Positions 8,583 through 19,552 of a stretch of 64,000 nt of DNA are shown piece after piece. The DNA is taken from the NCBI GenBank assembly GCA_000719025.1, contig JODP01000019.1, positions 1 through 64,000 on the forward strand, read 5' to 3'. Position 1 is the first letter of the stretch, and every line of letters starts with the position of its first letter. The notes below the pieces were generated by a model. It did no database searches and had not been told where the DNA came from. It saw nothing but the letters and a program-made list of their open reading frames with translations. A program made the translations under genes and the position numbers. Source of the stretch: Kineosporia aurantiaca JCM 3230. GTDB lineage: Bacteria > Actinomycetota > Actinomycetes > Actinomycetales > Kineosporiaceae.

Positions 8583-8743
8583 GGGTGAGGTTCCGTTCTC
8601 GTGGGGAAGTTTCGACGATCTTGGAAGTGGGGACGCGACAACAGCCGGGCGCGATGGACGCGGAAAGGGCTGAGGAAAGAAAGAGTTCGGCGCATCCCCC
8701 GACCGCCGATGAGCCAGAGGTTACATGCCCCGGACGGGGCTGG

Positions 8744-11536
<2,793 letters not shown>

Positions 11537-11577
11537 CGGGGCCTCGCGGTTGAGCGGGTGAGGAAGGTGGTGAAAAC

Positions 11578-11612
11578 TCCATGATCACGGGGGAAGAAGT
11601 CCATGATCACGG
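11578..11612. repeat. Short direct repeat between SARP and kinase genes
   Basis: TCCATGATCACGG occurs twice, at 11578-11590 and 11600-11612, starting 22 bp apart, i.e. about two helical turns, in the 92-bp gap upstream of the kinase gene. It could be a regulator site for the kinase gene; no further support. Confidence 0.4.
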
Positions 11613-11628
11613 AGGAGGTGGGGGGTGG

Positions 11629-12897
11629 TCAGGGGAGGGGTTGGGTTTGGGCTCGGAGGTGCGCGATTTCGGCGTGGAGGGCGGCCTCGCGGCGGGTGGC
11701 CGAGCGGCGGGCCTGGAGCGAGGCGTGCAGCCGGGCCTTGAGCATGGCTGAGCTGTAGGGCTTGGGCAGGTAGTCGACGGCGCCGAGTTCGATGCAGCGC
11801 ACCACGCTCTCCAGTTCCGGCACGGCGGAGACCATGATCACCGGCACCGAGGAGAGCGCCGGGTCGGCCTTGATCCGGGCCAGGGTCGTGTACCCGTCGA
11901 GCACCGGCATGAGCAGGTCCAGCAGCACCACGTCGAATTCGTGCGGCCCGGCGGCGGCCTCCCGCAGCAGTTCCAGGGCCTGATGTCCGTCCGGCGCGGT
12001 CTGGACCTCGTGGCCGAGATTGGTCACGGCGGTGGCCAGGAGCTTGCGGTTGATCGCGGTGTCGTCGACCACCAGGACTCGCCCCGGGCCTTCGGGCGCG
12101 CTGGTCGGGGGTGAAAGGTGCTGCCGGGAAAGGGCCGGATCCTGCCGCAGGATCCCCTGTTCCAGCGCCCGCAACCGGGCGCCGGGCTCGATTCCCAACT
12201 CGTCGTGCAGCACCTGACGGGTGGCACGGAACACGGTCAGCGCTTCTACCTGACGCCCGCATCGGTACAGGGCGAGCATCTGCTGTTCGCGCAGGCGCTC
12301 CCGCAGCGGATGACGGTGCACCAGCTGATCGAGTTCGGCGACCAGCGCAGCATGCCGACCCAGCGCGAGTTCGGCCTCGATCCGGTCCTCGGCGACGCCC
12401 AGATGCAGTTCCGTCAGCCCGGCCGCCGCGGCCTGGACGAACGGCGTCGCCGGAACATCGGCCAGCACCGGGCCCTGCACCATGTCCTCCGCGCGCCGTA
12501 GGAGCGGCGCCGCGCGGTGCGGATCCCCGTCCTCGAAAACCTGACGTCCGTGCGTCACCAATTGAGCGAAGACCTGCGCGTCCACCGCCTCGGGGGCAAC
12601 CTCCAGCCGATATCCCGGCGAGGCCGTGACCAGCACGGTGGCCGCCTCGCCCCGGGTCCGTCCGGGCTCCAGGGCCCGGCGGAGCTGGGAGACGAAGACC
12701 TGCACGGTGGCCGCGGCGCGGGCCGGGGGCCGTTCCGGCCACAGGTCGTCGATCAGCTGCTCCAGCGACACCACCCGGCGCGGCCGGAGCAGCAGGGAGG
12801 CCAGGACCGCGCGATGCTTGGGGCCGCCGATGTCGATCGGCCGGCCGTCGCGGCTCACCTCGACGCGGCCGAGCAGCCGGAACTCGAGGTGCGCCAT
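11629..12897 (-). CDS. SARP-type (BTAD) transcriptional regulator with C-terminal receiver domain
   Basis: A 422-residue regulator. Residues 1-95 are an OmpR-like winged helix (EFRLLGRVEVSRDGRPI, HRAVLASLLLRPRRVVS), residues about 100-245 a bacterial transcriptional activator (BTAD) domain (FAQLVTHGRQVF, LREQQMLALYRCGRQVEAL), as in Streptomyces antibiotic regulatory proteins. Residues about 273-390 are a complete receiver (VVDDTAIN, phospho-Asp about 324 in LLDLLMPVLDG, Lys about 377 in YLPKPYS). SARP regulators rarely carry a receiver, and usually activate specialised-metabolite genes; none lie in the window. Phosphorylation from the downstream hybrid kinase is the obvious input. The MDR gene is divergent across a 106-bp gap and may be a target. 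Confidence 0.9.
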   Translation of the reverse strand: MAHLEFRLLGRVEVSRDGRPIDIGGPKHRAVLASLLLRPRRVVSLEQLIDDLWPERPPARAAATVQVFVSQLRRALEPGRTRGEAATVLVTASPGYRLEVAPEAVDAQVFAQLVTHGRQVFEDGDPHRAAPLLRRAEDMVQGPVLADVPATPFVQAAAAGLTELHLGVAEDRIEAELALGRHAALVAELDQLVHRHPLRERLREQQMLALYRCGRQVEALTVFRATRQVLHDELGIEPGARLRALEQGILRQDPALSRQHLSPPTSAPEGPGRVLVVDDTAINRKLLATAVTNLGHEVQTAPDGHQALELLREAAAGPHEFDVVLLDLLMPVLDGYTTLARIKADPALSSVPVIMVSAVPELESVVRCIELGAVDYLPKPYSSAMLKARLHASLQARRSATRREAALHAEIAHLRAQTQPLP

Positions 12898-13003
12898 CTG
12901 GCGATCGTCATCAATCGGTATGCACGATGTGTAAGCACCGGGTTACGTTCCTGTGCCGAGTAGCCTGACCACCCTGAGAATCACGGAAAGCAGAGGCAAG
13001 TCG

Positions 13004-13978
13004 ATGCGCGCAGTTGTCCACCACGAATTCGGTGACCCGTCCGCGGTGCTGACCGTCGAGGACGTGCCCACGCCCGAGCCCGGGCCCGGTGAGGTGCGGG
13101 TGCGCACGGTGCTGGCCACCGTCCACAACCACGACCTGATGACGATCCGGGGCGCCTATGGCTTCAAGCCCGGGTTGCCGGCCCGGGCCGGTACCGAAGC
13201 GGTCGGGATCGTGGACGCTCTCGGCGAAGGGGTCGAGAACCTGACCGTCGGCCAGCGGGTGGTGGCCGGCGCCTTCGGCGTCTGGGCCGAGTACTTCGTG
13301 GCGCCCGCGGCCGGGCTCGTCCCGGTGAGTCCGGACCTGCCGGACGAGGTCGCCGCCCAGCTGGTGGCCATGCCGTTCTCCACGCTCGGCCTGCTCGACT
13401 GGCTCGGCCTGGCGGAGGGCGACTGGCTGATCCAGAACGCCGCCAACGGGGCCGTCGGGCGGATGCTGGCCCAGGTGGCCGGACCTCGGGGGATCAACGT
13501 GCTCGGGCTGGTCCGCCGGGCCGCCGGGGTGGAGGAGCTCGCGGCCCAGGGCATCGGCAACATCGTGGCCACCGACAGCGAGGACTGGAAGGCCCAGGTG
13601 GAGAAGATCACCGGCGGCGCCCCGATCCGGGTGGGCGTGGAGTCGGTCGGGGGTTCCGCAGCCGGGGACCTGCTGTCGCTGCTCGCCGAGAACGGCCGGC
13701 TGGTGATCTTCGGCGCGATGGCCGGTCCGGTGCTGGAGCTGCGGACCAGTGACATCCTGTTCAAGAACATCGTGGTGAAGGGGTACTGGGGTGGCCGGGA
13801 GGGCCGGGCGATCCCGGCCGAGAAGCGTTCGGAGCTGTTCTCCGAACTCATCACCCGGGTCACCGACGGCTCGATGACCCTTCCGGTCGAGAGCATCCTG
13901 TCACTCGAGGACATCCGCTCGGTCGACGCCGCGAACGCCCGGCCCGGCCGGGCGGGCAAGATCCTGCTGCGCCCCTGA
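13004..13978 (+). CDS. Zinc-type MDR oxidoreductase (quinone oxidoreductase-like)
   Basis: A 324-residue medium-chain dehydrogenase/reductase. It has the GroES-like N-terminal domain (MRAVVHHEFGDPSAVL, PGPGEVRVRT) and a Rossmann half with AANGAVGRMLAQVAG as the NADPH loop. The zinc-ligand cysteines of alcohol dehydrogenases are missing, which fits the quinone-reductase/enoyl-reductase branch. The frame is open 17 codons further upstream, but homology begins at this ATG. The last 78 bp overlap the 3' end of the convergent LtrA gene. It is divergent from the SARP gene. Confidence 0.85.
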   Translation: MRAVVHHEFGDPSAVLTVEDVPTPEPGPGEVRVRTVLATVHNHDLMTIRGAYGFKPGLPARAGTEAVGIVDALGEGVENLTVGQRVVAGAFGVWAEYFVAPAAGLVPVSPDLPDEVAAQLVAMPFSTLGLLDWLGLAEGDWLIQNAANGAVGRMLAQVAGPRGINVLGLVRRAAGVEELAAQGIGNIVATDSEDWKAQVEKITGGAPIRVGVESVGGSAAGDLLSLLAENGRLVIFGAMAGPVLELRTSDILFKNIVVKGYWGGREGRAIPAEKRSELFSELITRVTDGSMTLPVESILSLEDIRSVDAANARPGRAGKILLRP

Positions 13979-15115
13979 GGCCACGAGCGCGGCGACCATC
14001 AGCGCCATGACGACCGCGGTGATCGCCAGGGCGTAGGGGACCAGCGGGGACAGCAGCACCAGGACGGCGCCGATCGGCAGGACCGTGTTGACCAGCCGGT
14101 CGGCCGCCGCCCGGATCGCGATCAGCCAGATGCTCAGCACGAACACCGCGATCGGCACGGTCACCGTGAAAGCCGCCGCCCGGGAATCCAGTTTGCTGTG
14201 GTCGGTGTCGACGTCGATCAGCACCTCGACCCCGGCGGACAGCGCCCCGGCCGCGGCGAAGACCAGGTAGTGCACGTAGCCGTAGCGAAAGGAGGCGGCC
14301 AGCGTGGGGATCGCCGCGTGGTGCGGCGGCCAGAAGTAGATCCACCACAGCCCGGCCGTCACGACCAGGGTGAACATCGACAGCCCGACCAGCGGGGTCA
14401 CCGCCTCATGGTCGTGCACCGCCTCGATGATCGCGTTGGCCGCGGCCAGCAGGGTCTCGCCCAGCACGATCAGGGTGAACAGGCCGTACCGCTCAGTGAT
14501 GTGGTGCGGGTGCGACGGGGTGGTGGCCCGTCGCTCGGCGATGATCGGCACGGAGAGCTCGGCGAGGATCAGGAAGAGCACGAAAACCGCGGCCGCGGTG
14601 CCGGACAGCGCCAATGAGGCCAGCCACAGGGCCTGCACCACGGTGATCCCGACGGCGTAGGTGAGGGCGGTGCGGCGCAACGGCCCGGCCCGCCGGGACG
14701 CGCGCAGCCACTGGGCGACCATGGCCATCCGCATCACGACGTACGCGAACACCAGCACGCGGAAGTCGCGATCGGCGAACAGCGGCTCGATCCCGGCCGA
14801 GAGGATCAGCACCCCGGCCATCTGCCCGATCGTGACCACCCGGTAGAGCCAGTCGTCGGTGGCGAACGAGGTGGCGAACCAGGTGAAGTTCATCCAGGCC
14901 CACCAGATCGCGAAGAACACCATCGCGTAGGAGACCAGCCCGGACCCGACGTGCTCCTCGGTCAGCTCGTGGTGCAGCTGCACGGCGGCGTTGCTGACCG
15001 CCACCACGAAGACCAGGTCGAAGAAGAGTTCCAGGGTGCTGGCCACCCGGCCCGGTTCGTGCGGGTCCCGGGCGCGCATCGGGATCAGGCGGAAGCTCAG
15101 GGCCGGGGTGGTCAC
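13901..15115 (-). CDS. Low-temperature-requirement A (LtrA) family membrane protein
   Basis: A 404-residue multi-spanning membrane protein with about ten hydrophobic segments. The LtrA family motif ELFFDLVFVVAVS lies near residue 30, followed by WWAWMNFTWFA. The family was named from a Listeria locus needed for growth in the cold; its biochemical role is not established. GTG start. The C-terminal 78 bp run antisense to the end of the MDR gene, and its 5' end faces the HipBA operator region. Confidence 0.85.
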   Translation of the reverse strand: MTTPALSFRLIPMRARDPHEPGRVASTLELFFDLVFVVAVSNAAVQLHHELTEEHVGSGLVSYAMVFFAIWWAWMNFTWFATSFATDDWLYRVVTIGQMAGVLILSAGIEPLFADRDFRVLVFAYVVMRMAMVAQWLRASRRAGPLRRTALTYAVGITVVQALWLASLALSGTAAAVFVLFLILAELSVPIIAERRATTPSHPHHITERYGLFTLIVLGETLLAAANAIIEAVHDHEAVTPLVGLSMFTLVVTAGLWWIYFWPPHHAAIPTLAASFRYGYVHYLVFAAAGALSAGVEVLIDVDTDHSKLDSRAAAFTVTVPIAVFVLSIWLIAIRAAADRLVNTVLPIGAVLVLLSPLVPYALAITAVVMALMVAALVASGAQQDLARPAGPGVRGVDRADVLE

Positions 15116-15156
15116 CGGGGGATTGAATCACGGCCGGTCGGGCTGAGTGGAACGAT

Positions 15157-15232
15157 AATGAGAGGATATCAGCGCACTGACGCGATAGGCTGATATCCTC
15201 TCATTGGTAGGATGGGAAAATATTCTCTCATT
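15157..15232 (+). promoter_or_regulatory. HipB operator array upstream of hipBA
   Basis: A perfect 16-bp inverted repeat: AATGAGAGGATATCAG at 15157-15172 and CTGATATCCTCTCATT at 15190-15205, with a 17-bp centre. A third, 11-of-12 match to the right half (TATTCTCTCATT) lies at 15221-15232, immediately before the ribosome binding site. The core resembles the TATCC/GGATA half-sites known for E. coli HipB. The array sits between the divergent LtrA gene and hipB, so HipB could repress both. Sequence symmetry is seen; binding is inferred. Confidence 0.75.
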
Positions 15233-15244
15233 AAGGAGGCCCGA

Positions 15245-15484
15245 GTGACCGAAGCCGCCCCGCTGAAGGCCCTGGTGCGCTCGCCCGAAGATCTTGGGCG
15301 AGCCGTGGCCCGGCTCCGGTTCGCCCATGATCTGACCCAGGAGGAACTGGCCCGGAACCTCGGCATCTCCCGGCGCTACGTCTATGAGATCGAGGCCGGC
15401 AAACCCAATCTCTACGCCCTCCGTCTGTTCGAGATCCTCAATCTTCTCGGTGCCACGCTCACCGTGGCCCAGGATCCGGCGTGA
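15245..15484 (+). CDS. hipB: HipB-type XRE antitoxin/repressor
   Basis: A 79-residue helix-turn-helix protein (LGRAVARLRFAHDLTQEELARN, LGISRRYVYEIEAG). The start is fixed by AAGGAGG at 15233-15239, five bases before the GTG at 15245; an upstream in-frame start lacks a ribosome binding site. The stop overlaps the hipA GTG start by 4 bp, so translation is coupled. HipB antitoxins neutralise HipA and repress the operon; the operator array just upstream fits this. Confidence 0.9.
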   Translation: MTEAAPLKALVRSPEDLGRAVARLRFAHDLTQEELARNLGISRRYVYEIEAGKPNLYALRLFEILNLLGATLTVAQDPA

Positions 15485-16833
15485 CCGGCCCGGTCCTCGA
15501 TGTCTGGCTCTACGGGACTCGCCTCGCCACCCTCTCCGGCCCGGAACGACCGGGTCTGAGCTGGACGGACGAGGGGATCGCGCGGTGGGGGGCCGGCAGT
15601 CGGGTGCTTTCGGCGAAGCTGCCGATCGGGTCCTCCGTAGTTCCGGCTCTGGTCCGGAACTACCTCGACGGCCTCCTGCCCGAAGGAAACGCCAGGGTCA
15701 ATCATGCGATGGCGGCGGGGCTCTCACCCGACGACTCGCTGGGCCTGATGGCCGTCTACGGGCGCGACACTCCCGGAGCCGCCATTTTCGTCGAGCACGG
15801 CCACGGCGACCCCACCCGCTCGGGACACTATGAACTGCTGGAGCCCTCCGAGGTTGCCGAACGGCTGCGTACCGCCGACCGGTTCTCACCCGCCCAGTTC
15901 GAGGGCGTCATCGAGTCCAGCACCCTGCCCGGCATGGTTCCCAAGGTCACGCTGCACCGGGAGGGTTCGGGCCCGTGGTACTCCTGCAAGGAGGGGGCGG
16001 CATCCACCTGGATCGTCAAAAGGGGCGCCCCGCCGAACACCGAGTCCGCCGATGTCATCGACACCGAAGTCGCCTGCCTGGCCCTGGCGCGTGATCTCGG
16101 CCTGACCGACATCCAGGCCGAGGTTCTGACCTTCGAGGACGACCGGGGTCCTCTCCGCGCCATCGCGGTCTCCCGGTACGACCGGGTGCCGGCCGCCGAT
16201 CCGCGACTGCACCAGGAAGATCTGGCCCAGGCCACCGGACTGAACACCGGCGACCCGAACCGTAAGTTCCAGTGGGGTTCTCGGATGCCGTCCTTGGGGC
16301 AGGCGGCGGAGGTCCTCCGCCTCGACGGCGGTGACCGGGATCAGTTGCTGCGCCTGGTCATTTTCTCGTACCTGGTGGGGAACACCGACATGCACGCCAA
16401 GAACATCTCGTTCCTGCGCCTGCCGGACGGCCGGGTGCGGCTGGCTCCGGCCTACGACATCGCCATGCATCTGCACCATGCTCGCGAGGGCCGCCGCTTG
16501 GCCCTGGACGTGAACGGCAAGTACTGGGTGGACGGGACCGGCGAGCAGGCCGTCGCGATCACCGATCTGATCGCCGAAGGGAAGTCCTGGGGTCTACCGG
16601 TCGCCCGGGCCCAGAACCTGGTCGAACAGACCGTCGATGATCTGACCGCCGCGCTCGGACGGATCGACCCGGCCGACCACCCCGGTGTCAGCGACGAAGC
16701 CTGGCTCACCGTGCATCGGCGGGTCAGCCGGGCCGCCGGTCGGTTGGGCCCCCGTTCCCGCAGCGTCACCGAAAAGCAGCTGGGGGAAAGGCCGTCGAGG
16801 ATGCGGCGGCGTGGTCCGCGCGCGCCGAAATAG
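15481..16833 (+). CDS. hipA: HipA-type serine/threonine kinase toxin
   Basis: A 450-residue HipA-family protein. The N-terminal subdomain (LDVWLYGTRLATLSG, YLDGLLPEGNAR) and central LPGMVPKVTL loop precede the kinase core. The catalytic segment NTDMHAKNIS (about residues 301-310) and the metal-binding PAYDIAMH (about 322-329) are intact, so the toxin should be active. Known HipA proteins phosphorylate glutamyl-tRNA synthetase and can induce persistence; the target here is not proven. The C-terminus is a basic extension (RPSRMRRRGPRAPK). Co-transcribed with hipB. Confidence 0.9.
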   Translation: MTGPVLDVWLYGTRLATLSGPERPGLSWTDEGIARWGAGSRVLSAKLPIGSSVVPALVRNYLDGLLPEGNARVNHAMAAGLSPDDSLGLMAVYGRDTPGAAIFVEHGHGDPTRSGHYELLEPSEVAERLRTADRFSPAQFEGVIESSTLPGMVPKVTLHREGSGPWYSCKEGAASTWIVKRGAPPNTESADVIDTEVACLALARDLGLTDIQAEVLTFEDDRGPLRAIAVSRYDRVPAADPRLHQEDLAQATGLNTGDPNRKFQWGSRMPSLGQAAEVLRLDGGDRDQLLRLVIFSYLVGNTDMHAKNISFLRLPDGRVRLAPAYDIAMHLHHAREGRRLALDVNGKYWVDGTGEQAVAITDLIAEGKSWGLPVARAQNLVEQTVDDLTAALGRIDPADHPGVSDEAWLTVHRRVSRAAGRLGPRSRSVTEKQLGERPSRMRRRGPRAPK

Positions 16834-16859
16834 AGCGCGGGCTCGCGGCCGGGGCCCGG

Positions 16860-17079
16860 TCAGAGGGCGTTGATATGAACGATGAGAGGTTTGACCGCGG
16901 CCCGGACGTGATCGCGCAGCCACTGCGACGGGAGGTCCTCGTCAAGCCGGCGGTGCCAGCGCAGCTCGATGGTGGACGAGGGCATCGCGAAAGGTGCCTC
17001 ATGCCAACGCAAAGGGACGTTCTGTTCAACCAGGTGCTGCGCGATCACCCGGGGCACGACGGCGATCACTTCGGAACGT
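16860..17079 (-). pseudogene. LysR-family regulator, C-terminal remnant
   Basis: About 72 codons remain, reading SEVIAVVPRVIAQHL, then IELRWHRRLDEDLPSQWLRDHV, the typical C-terminal end of a LysR effector-binding domain (WHxR followed by a WLR near the end). A LysR protein has about 300 residues; the DNA-binding domain and most of the sensor domain are gone. Homology stops abruptly near 17079, where the opposite strand enters the middle of an oxidoreductase. This is a truncated gene, not a short intact one. Confidence 0.7.
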
Positions 17080-17490
17080 AACCACGACCTCCTGCGCAGC
17101 CTGGGCGCTGTCCCGGTCGTCTACGGTCCCGGACTGCTCGACCGGATCCGAACCGCAGCCCCGAAGGGCATCTCTGCGGCCGTGGACCTGGTCGGCAGCG
17201 ACGAAGCTCTGGACACGTCGCTCGACCTGGTCGACCCGCGGCGGATCGCCTCGATCACCGGGACCGCCCGCCGCACTGCTGCCGGTATCCAGGTTCTTGG
17301 CAATGGCCCTGGCCAGGACGCGGGCGCCGAGTTCCGCCAGGCCGCCCGGGCCGCGCTGGTGGACCGGGCCGGCCGGGGCGAGCTCCGGGTGTTCGTCGCC
17401 GGGAGCTATGCCCTGGACCAGGTCGTCGAGGCCCACGAAAGCGGTCTGGCCGGCCAGCACGCGCCAGGCAAGATTGTCCTCAGGCCCTAG
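17068..17490 (+). pseudogene. MDR oxidoreductase, C-terminal remnant
   Basis: From 17068 the frame reads TSERNHDLLRSLGAVPVVYG, the sequence that normally follows the NADPH loop of a 300-residue MDR enzyme, and continues with a good C-terminal half ending GKIVLRP. The N-terminal catalytic domain and nucleotide-binding loop are absent. An apparent ATG at 16969 lies in the antisense of the LysR remnant and is not a credible start. The stop overlaps the stop of the chemotaxis gene by 3 bp. LysR regulators are often divergent from such enzymes, so one deletion would explain both fragments. Confidence 0.7.
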
Positions 17491-18746
17491 CGCAGCCGGG
17501 TGAGCGTGCCCCGGACCTCGGCCCGCAGCACGGCCTGGGTGGCGTCCGACAGCTCGGTCAGCTGCAGCCCGACCAGCCGGTCGGGCGCGACCAGCCGGAC
17601 CCGGGCCACCTTGGCCCGCTCACTCAGGTCCCGCCCGCCGACCCGGAAGCTGACCTGCACGTCGGCCCCCACGTCGAGATCGGGCCCATTGGTCAGGCGC
17701 ACCCCCACCCCGTTCTCGCTGAGGTCGGTCAGCTCGCCGGCCTGCACCAGACCGCCGATCCGGACCTCGACCGGCCCGGTGAAGGGGATCCGCTCGTTGC
17801 GGCGCCGCTCCAGCTCCTCGCCGATCCGTTCCATCGCCTCCAGCCGGTTGATCGTCTGGGCCATCGAGGTGTTCAGCTGCTCGACCGTGGTCCGCTGCTG
17901 CTCGGCGACCTCGGCCAGACCGGAGGTGGCCTGGTCGACGTCGGCGATGCTGGCCACCACCCCGGCGATCGAGGCGGACATCTCGGCCGCGTCCTGCTCG
18001 ATCGCGGTGATGATGCTGGTGATCCGCTCGGTCGAGGAGGCGGTGGTCATGGCCAGGTTCTTGACCTCCCCGGCGACCACCTCGAACCCCCGCCCGACCT
18101 CACCGGCCCGGACCGCCTCGATGTTGGCGTTCAGGGCCAGCAGCTTGGTCTGGTCGGCGATGCCGGCGATCAGCTGGGCCATCCCGGCGACCTGGTCGAG
18201 GTTGGCCGAGAGGGCCTGGGCGACCCGGTTGGCCTGCTCGGCCTGGCCGACCACGGTCTGCGCCACGGTGTGGGCGCCGGAGACCCGGGAGTCGATGGTG
18301 CCGGCCGCGGCCCGGACCTCCTCGACCCCGGCCACCACCTCGTGCAGTTCCTGGATCACCGCCTTGGAAGTGGTGGTGACCAGCTCCTGGGCCCGGCTGC
18401 GGGCGAGTTCCTCGGCCTCCCGCTGCTGGATGAAGCTGTCGTGTACGTAGGCCCGGCGTTCCTGGGCGGCCTGTTCCGCGGCCTCGTGCAGGGCGATCAG
18501 CTGGTCGCGGATGCGGCCCAGGTCGTCGCCGACCGGGCCGGCCGGGGGCCGGGTCCGCAGGTCACCCTCGGCCAGGGCAGCGCTCGCCTGGCGAAGCAGT
18601 CGCTGGTCCTGCTGAGCCCGCCGCCAGGCGTCGGCGCCGAGCCCGAGTCCGAGCACGACCAGCAGCGCCGCCGCCCAGCCGGGGAGCAGGGTGGCGATCA
18701 GCAGGAGCCCGGTCATCACCAGGAGAGTCCTGCCCGCACGCGTCAC
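17487..18746 (-). CDS. Methyl-accepting chemotaxis protein with C-terminal PilZ domain
   Basis: A 419-residue receptor. Two adjacent hydrophobic segments (residues about 8-40) anchor it with almost no periplasmic part. A HAMP-like linker and an MCP signalling domain follow (LLALNANIEAVRAGEVG, RGFEVVAGEVKNLA). The last 106 residues are a PilZ domain with both c-di-GMP-binding motifs: RxxxR at R315-R319 (RRNER) and DxSxxG at D341-G346 (DLSENG). It should therefore couple cyclic di-GMP to the chemotaxis array or motility. The gene is divergent from a phosphotransferase gene across 62 bp. Confidence 0.9.
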   Translation of the reverse strand: MTRAGRTLLVMTGLLLIATLLPGWAAALLVVLGLGLGADAWRRAQQDQRLLRQASAALAEGDLRTRPPAGPVGDDLGRIRDQLIALHEAAEQAAQERRAYVHDSFIQQREAEELARSRAQELVTTTSKAVIQELHEVVAGVEEVRAAAGTIDSRVSGAHTVAQTVVGQAEQANRVAQALSANLDQVAGMAQLIAGIADQTKLLALNANIEAVRAGEVGRGFEVVAGEVKNLAMTTASSTERITSIITAIEQDAAEMSASIAGVVASIADVDQATSGLAEVAEQQRTTVEQLNTSMAQTINRLEAMERIGEELERRRNERIPFTGPVEVRIGGLVQAGELTDLSENGVGVRLTNGPDLDVGADVQVSFRVGGRDLSERAKVARVRLVAPDRLVGLQLTELSDATQAVLRAEVRGTLTRLR

Positions 18747-18808
18747 GGGTTGGACATCGGAAAACCTGAGGATTTCTTGAATCAGAACCGGGCCGCGAAG
18801 ATCCCGGC

Positions 18809-19552
18809 ATGATCGAGGAACCGCTTACCGGTGGCAACGTCTCCGCCGAGGTGATGCGCGTCGGGGACACCGTCCGCCGGCCCACCACCCCGTCCGTGAA
18901 CGCCTTTCTCCAGCATCTCGAGCGCGAGGGCTTCGAGCATGCTCCCCGTTACGTCGGTACCGATGATGAGGGACGTCAGTTGCTGAGTTGGGTGCCCGGG
19001 CAAATGAGGGACGCTCTCGGCCCGGCATCCCTGGACGAGCTGGCGAGCGTCGGGGGAGTCATCCGGCAGTTCCACGACGCGTCGGCCTCCTTCGTCGTGC
19101 CCGAGGGCGCGGTCTGGAACGTGCCGATCCCACCCGACCGCCACGATCTGATCGTCCATCACGACCTGGCCCCCTGGAACCTGGTGGTCGAGCAGGACCA
19201 GCTGACGTTCATCGACTGGGACGGCTGCGGGCCGGGCTCGCGACTGTGGGATCTCTCCTACGCCGCGCACGGTTTCGCGGTGATCCACGCCGGGATGCCG
19301 GTGGCCGAGGTGGCCGGGCGCCTGGCCGCCCTGGTCGACGGCTACCGGCTGGACCACGCCGACCGGGTGTCCCTGGTACCGATGCTGGCCCGGCGCACCC
19401 GCTCCATGCACGACCTGCTGGTGGCCGGGGACCGGGACGGAGTTCAGCCCTGGGCAAGGCTTTTCGCGGAGGGACATGGAGATCACTGGGGTGGGGTGAC
19501 TACCTACCTCTCGCAGCACGAGGGGGAGTGGGCGCGGGCTCTGGGGGTTTGA
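18809..19552 (+). CDS. Aminoglycoside-phosphotransferase-family kinase
   Basis: A 247-residue protein of the APH/choline-kinase fold. It has the catalytic loop HHDLAPWNLV (Brenner motif HxDxxxxN) and the metal-binding FIDWDGCG. The N-terminal lobe is short for the family, so substrate range is unclear; many such actinobacterial proteins are small-molecule kinases rather than resistance enzymes. No convincing ribosome binding site is seen. The last 53 bp overlap the 3' end of the convergent ROK regulator gene. Confidence 0.8.
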   Translation: MIEEPLTGGNVSAEVMRVGDTVRRPTTPSVNAFLQHLEREGFEHAPRYVGTDDEGRQLLSWVPGQMRDALGPASLDELASVGGVIRQFHDASASFVVPEGAVWNVPIPPDRHDLIVHHDLAPWNLVVEQDQLTFIDWDGCGPGSRLWDLSYAAHGFAVIHAGMPVAEVAGRLAALVDGYRLDHADRVSLVPMLARRTRSMHDLLVAGDRDGVQPWARLFAEGHGDHWGGVTTYLSQHEGEWARALGV

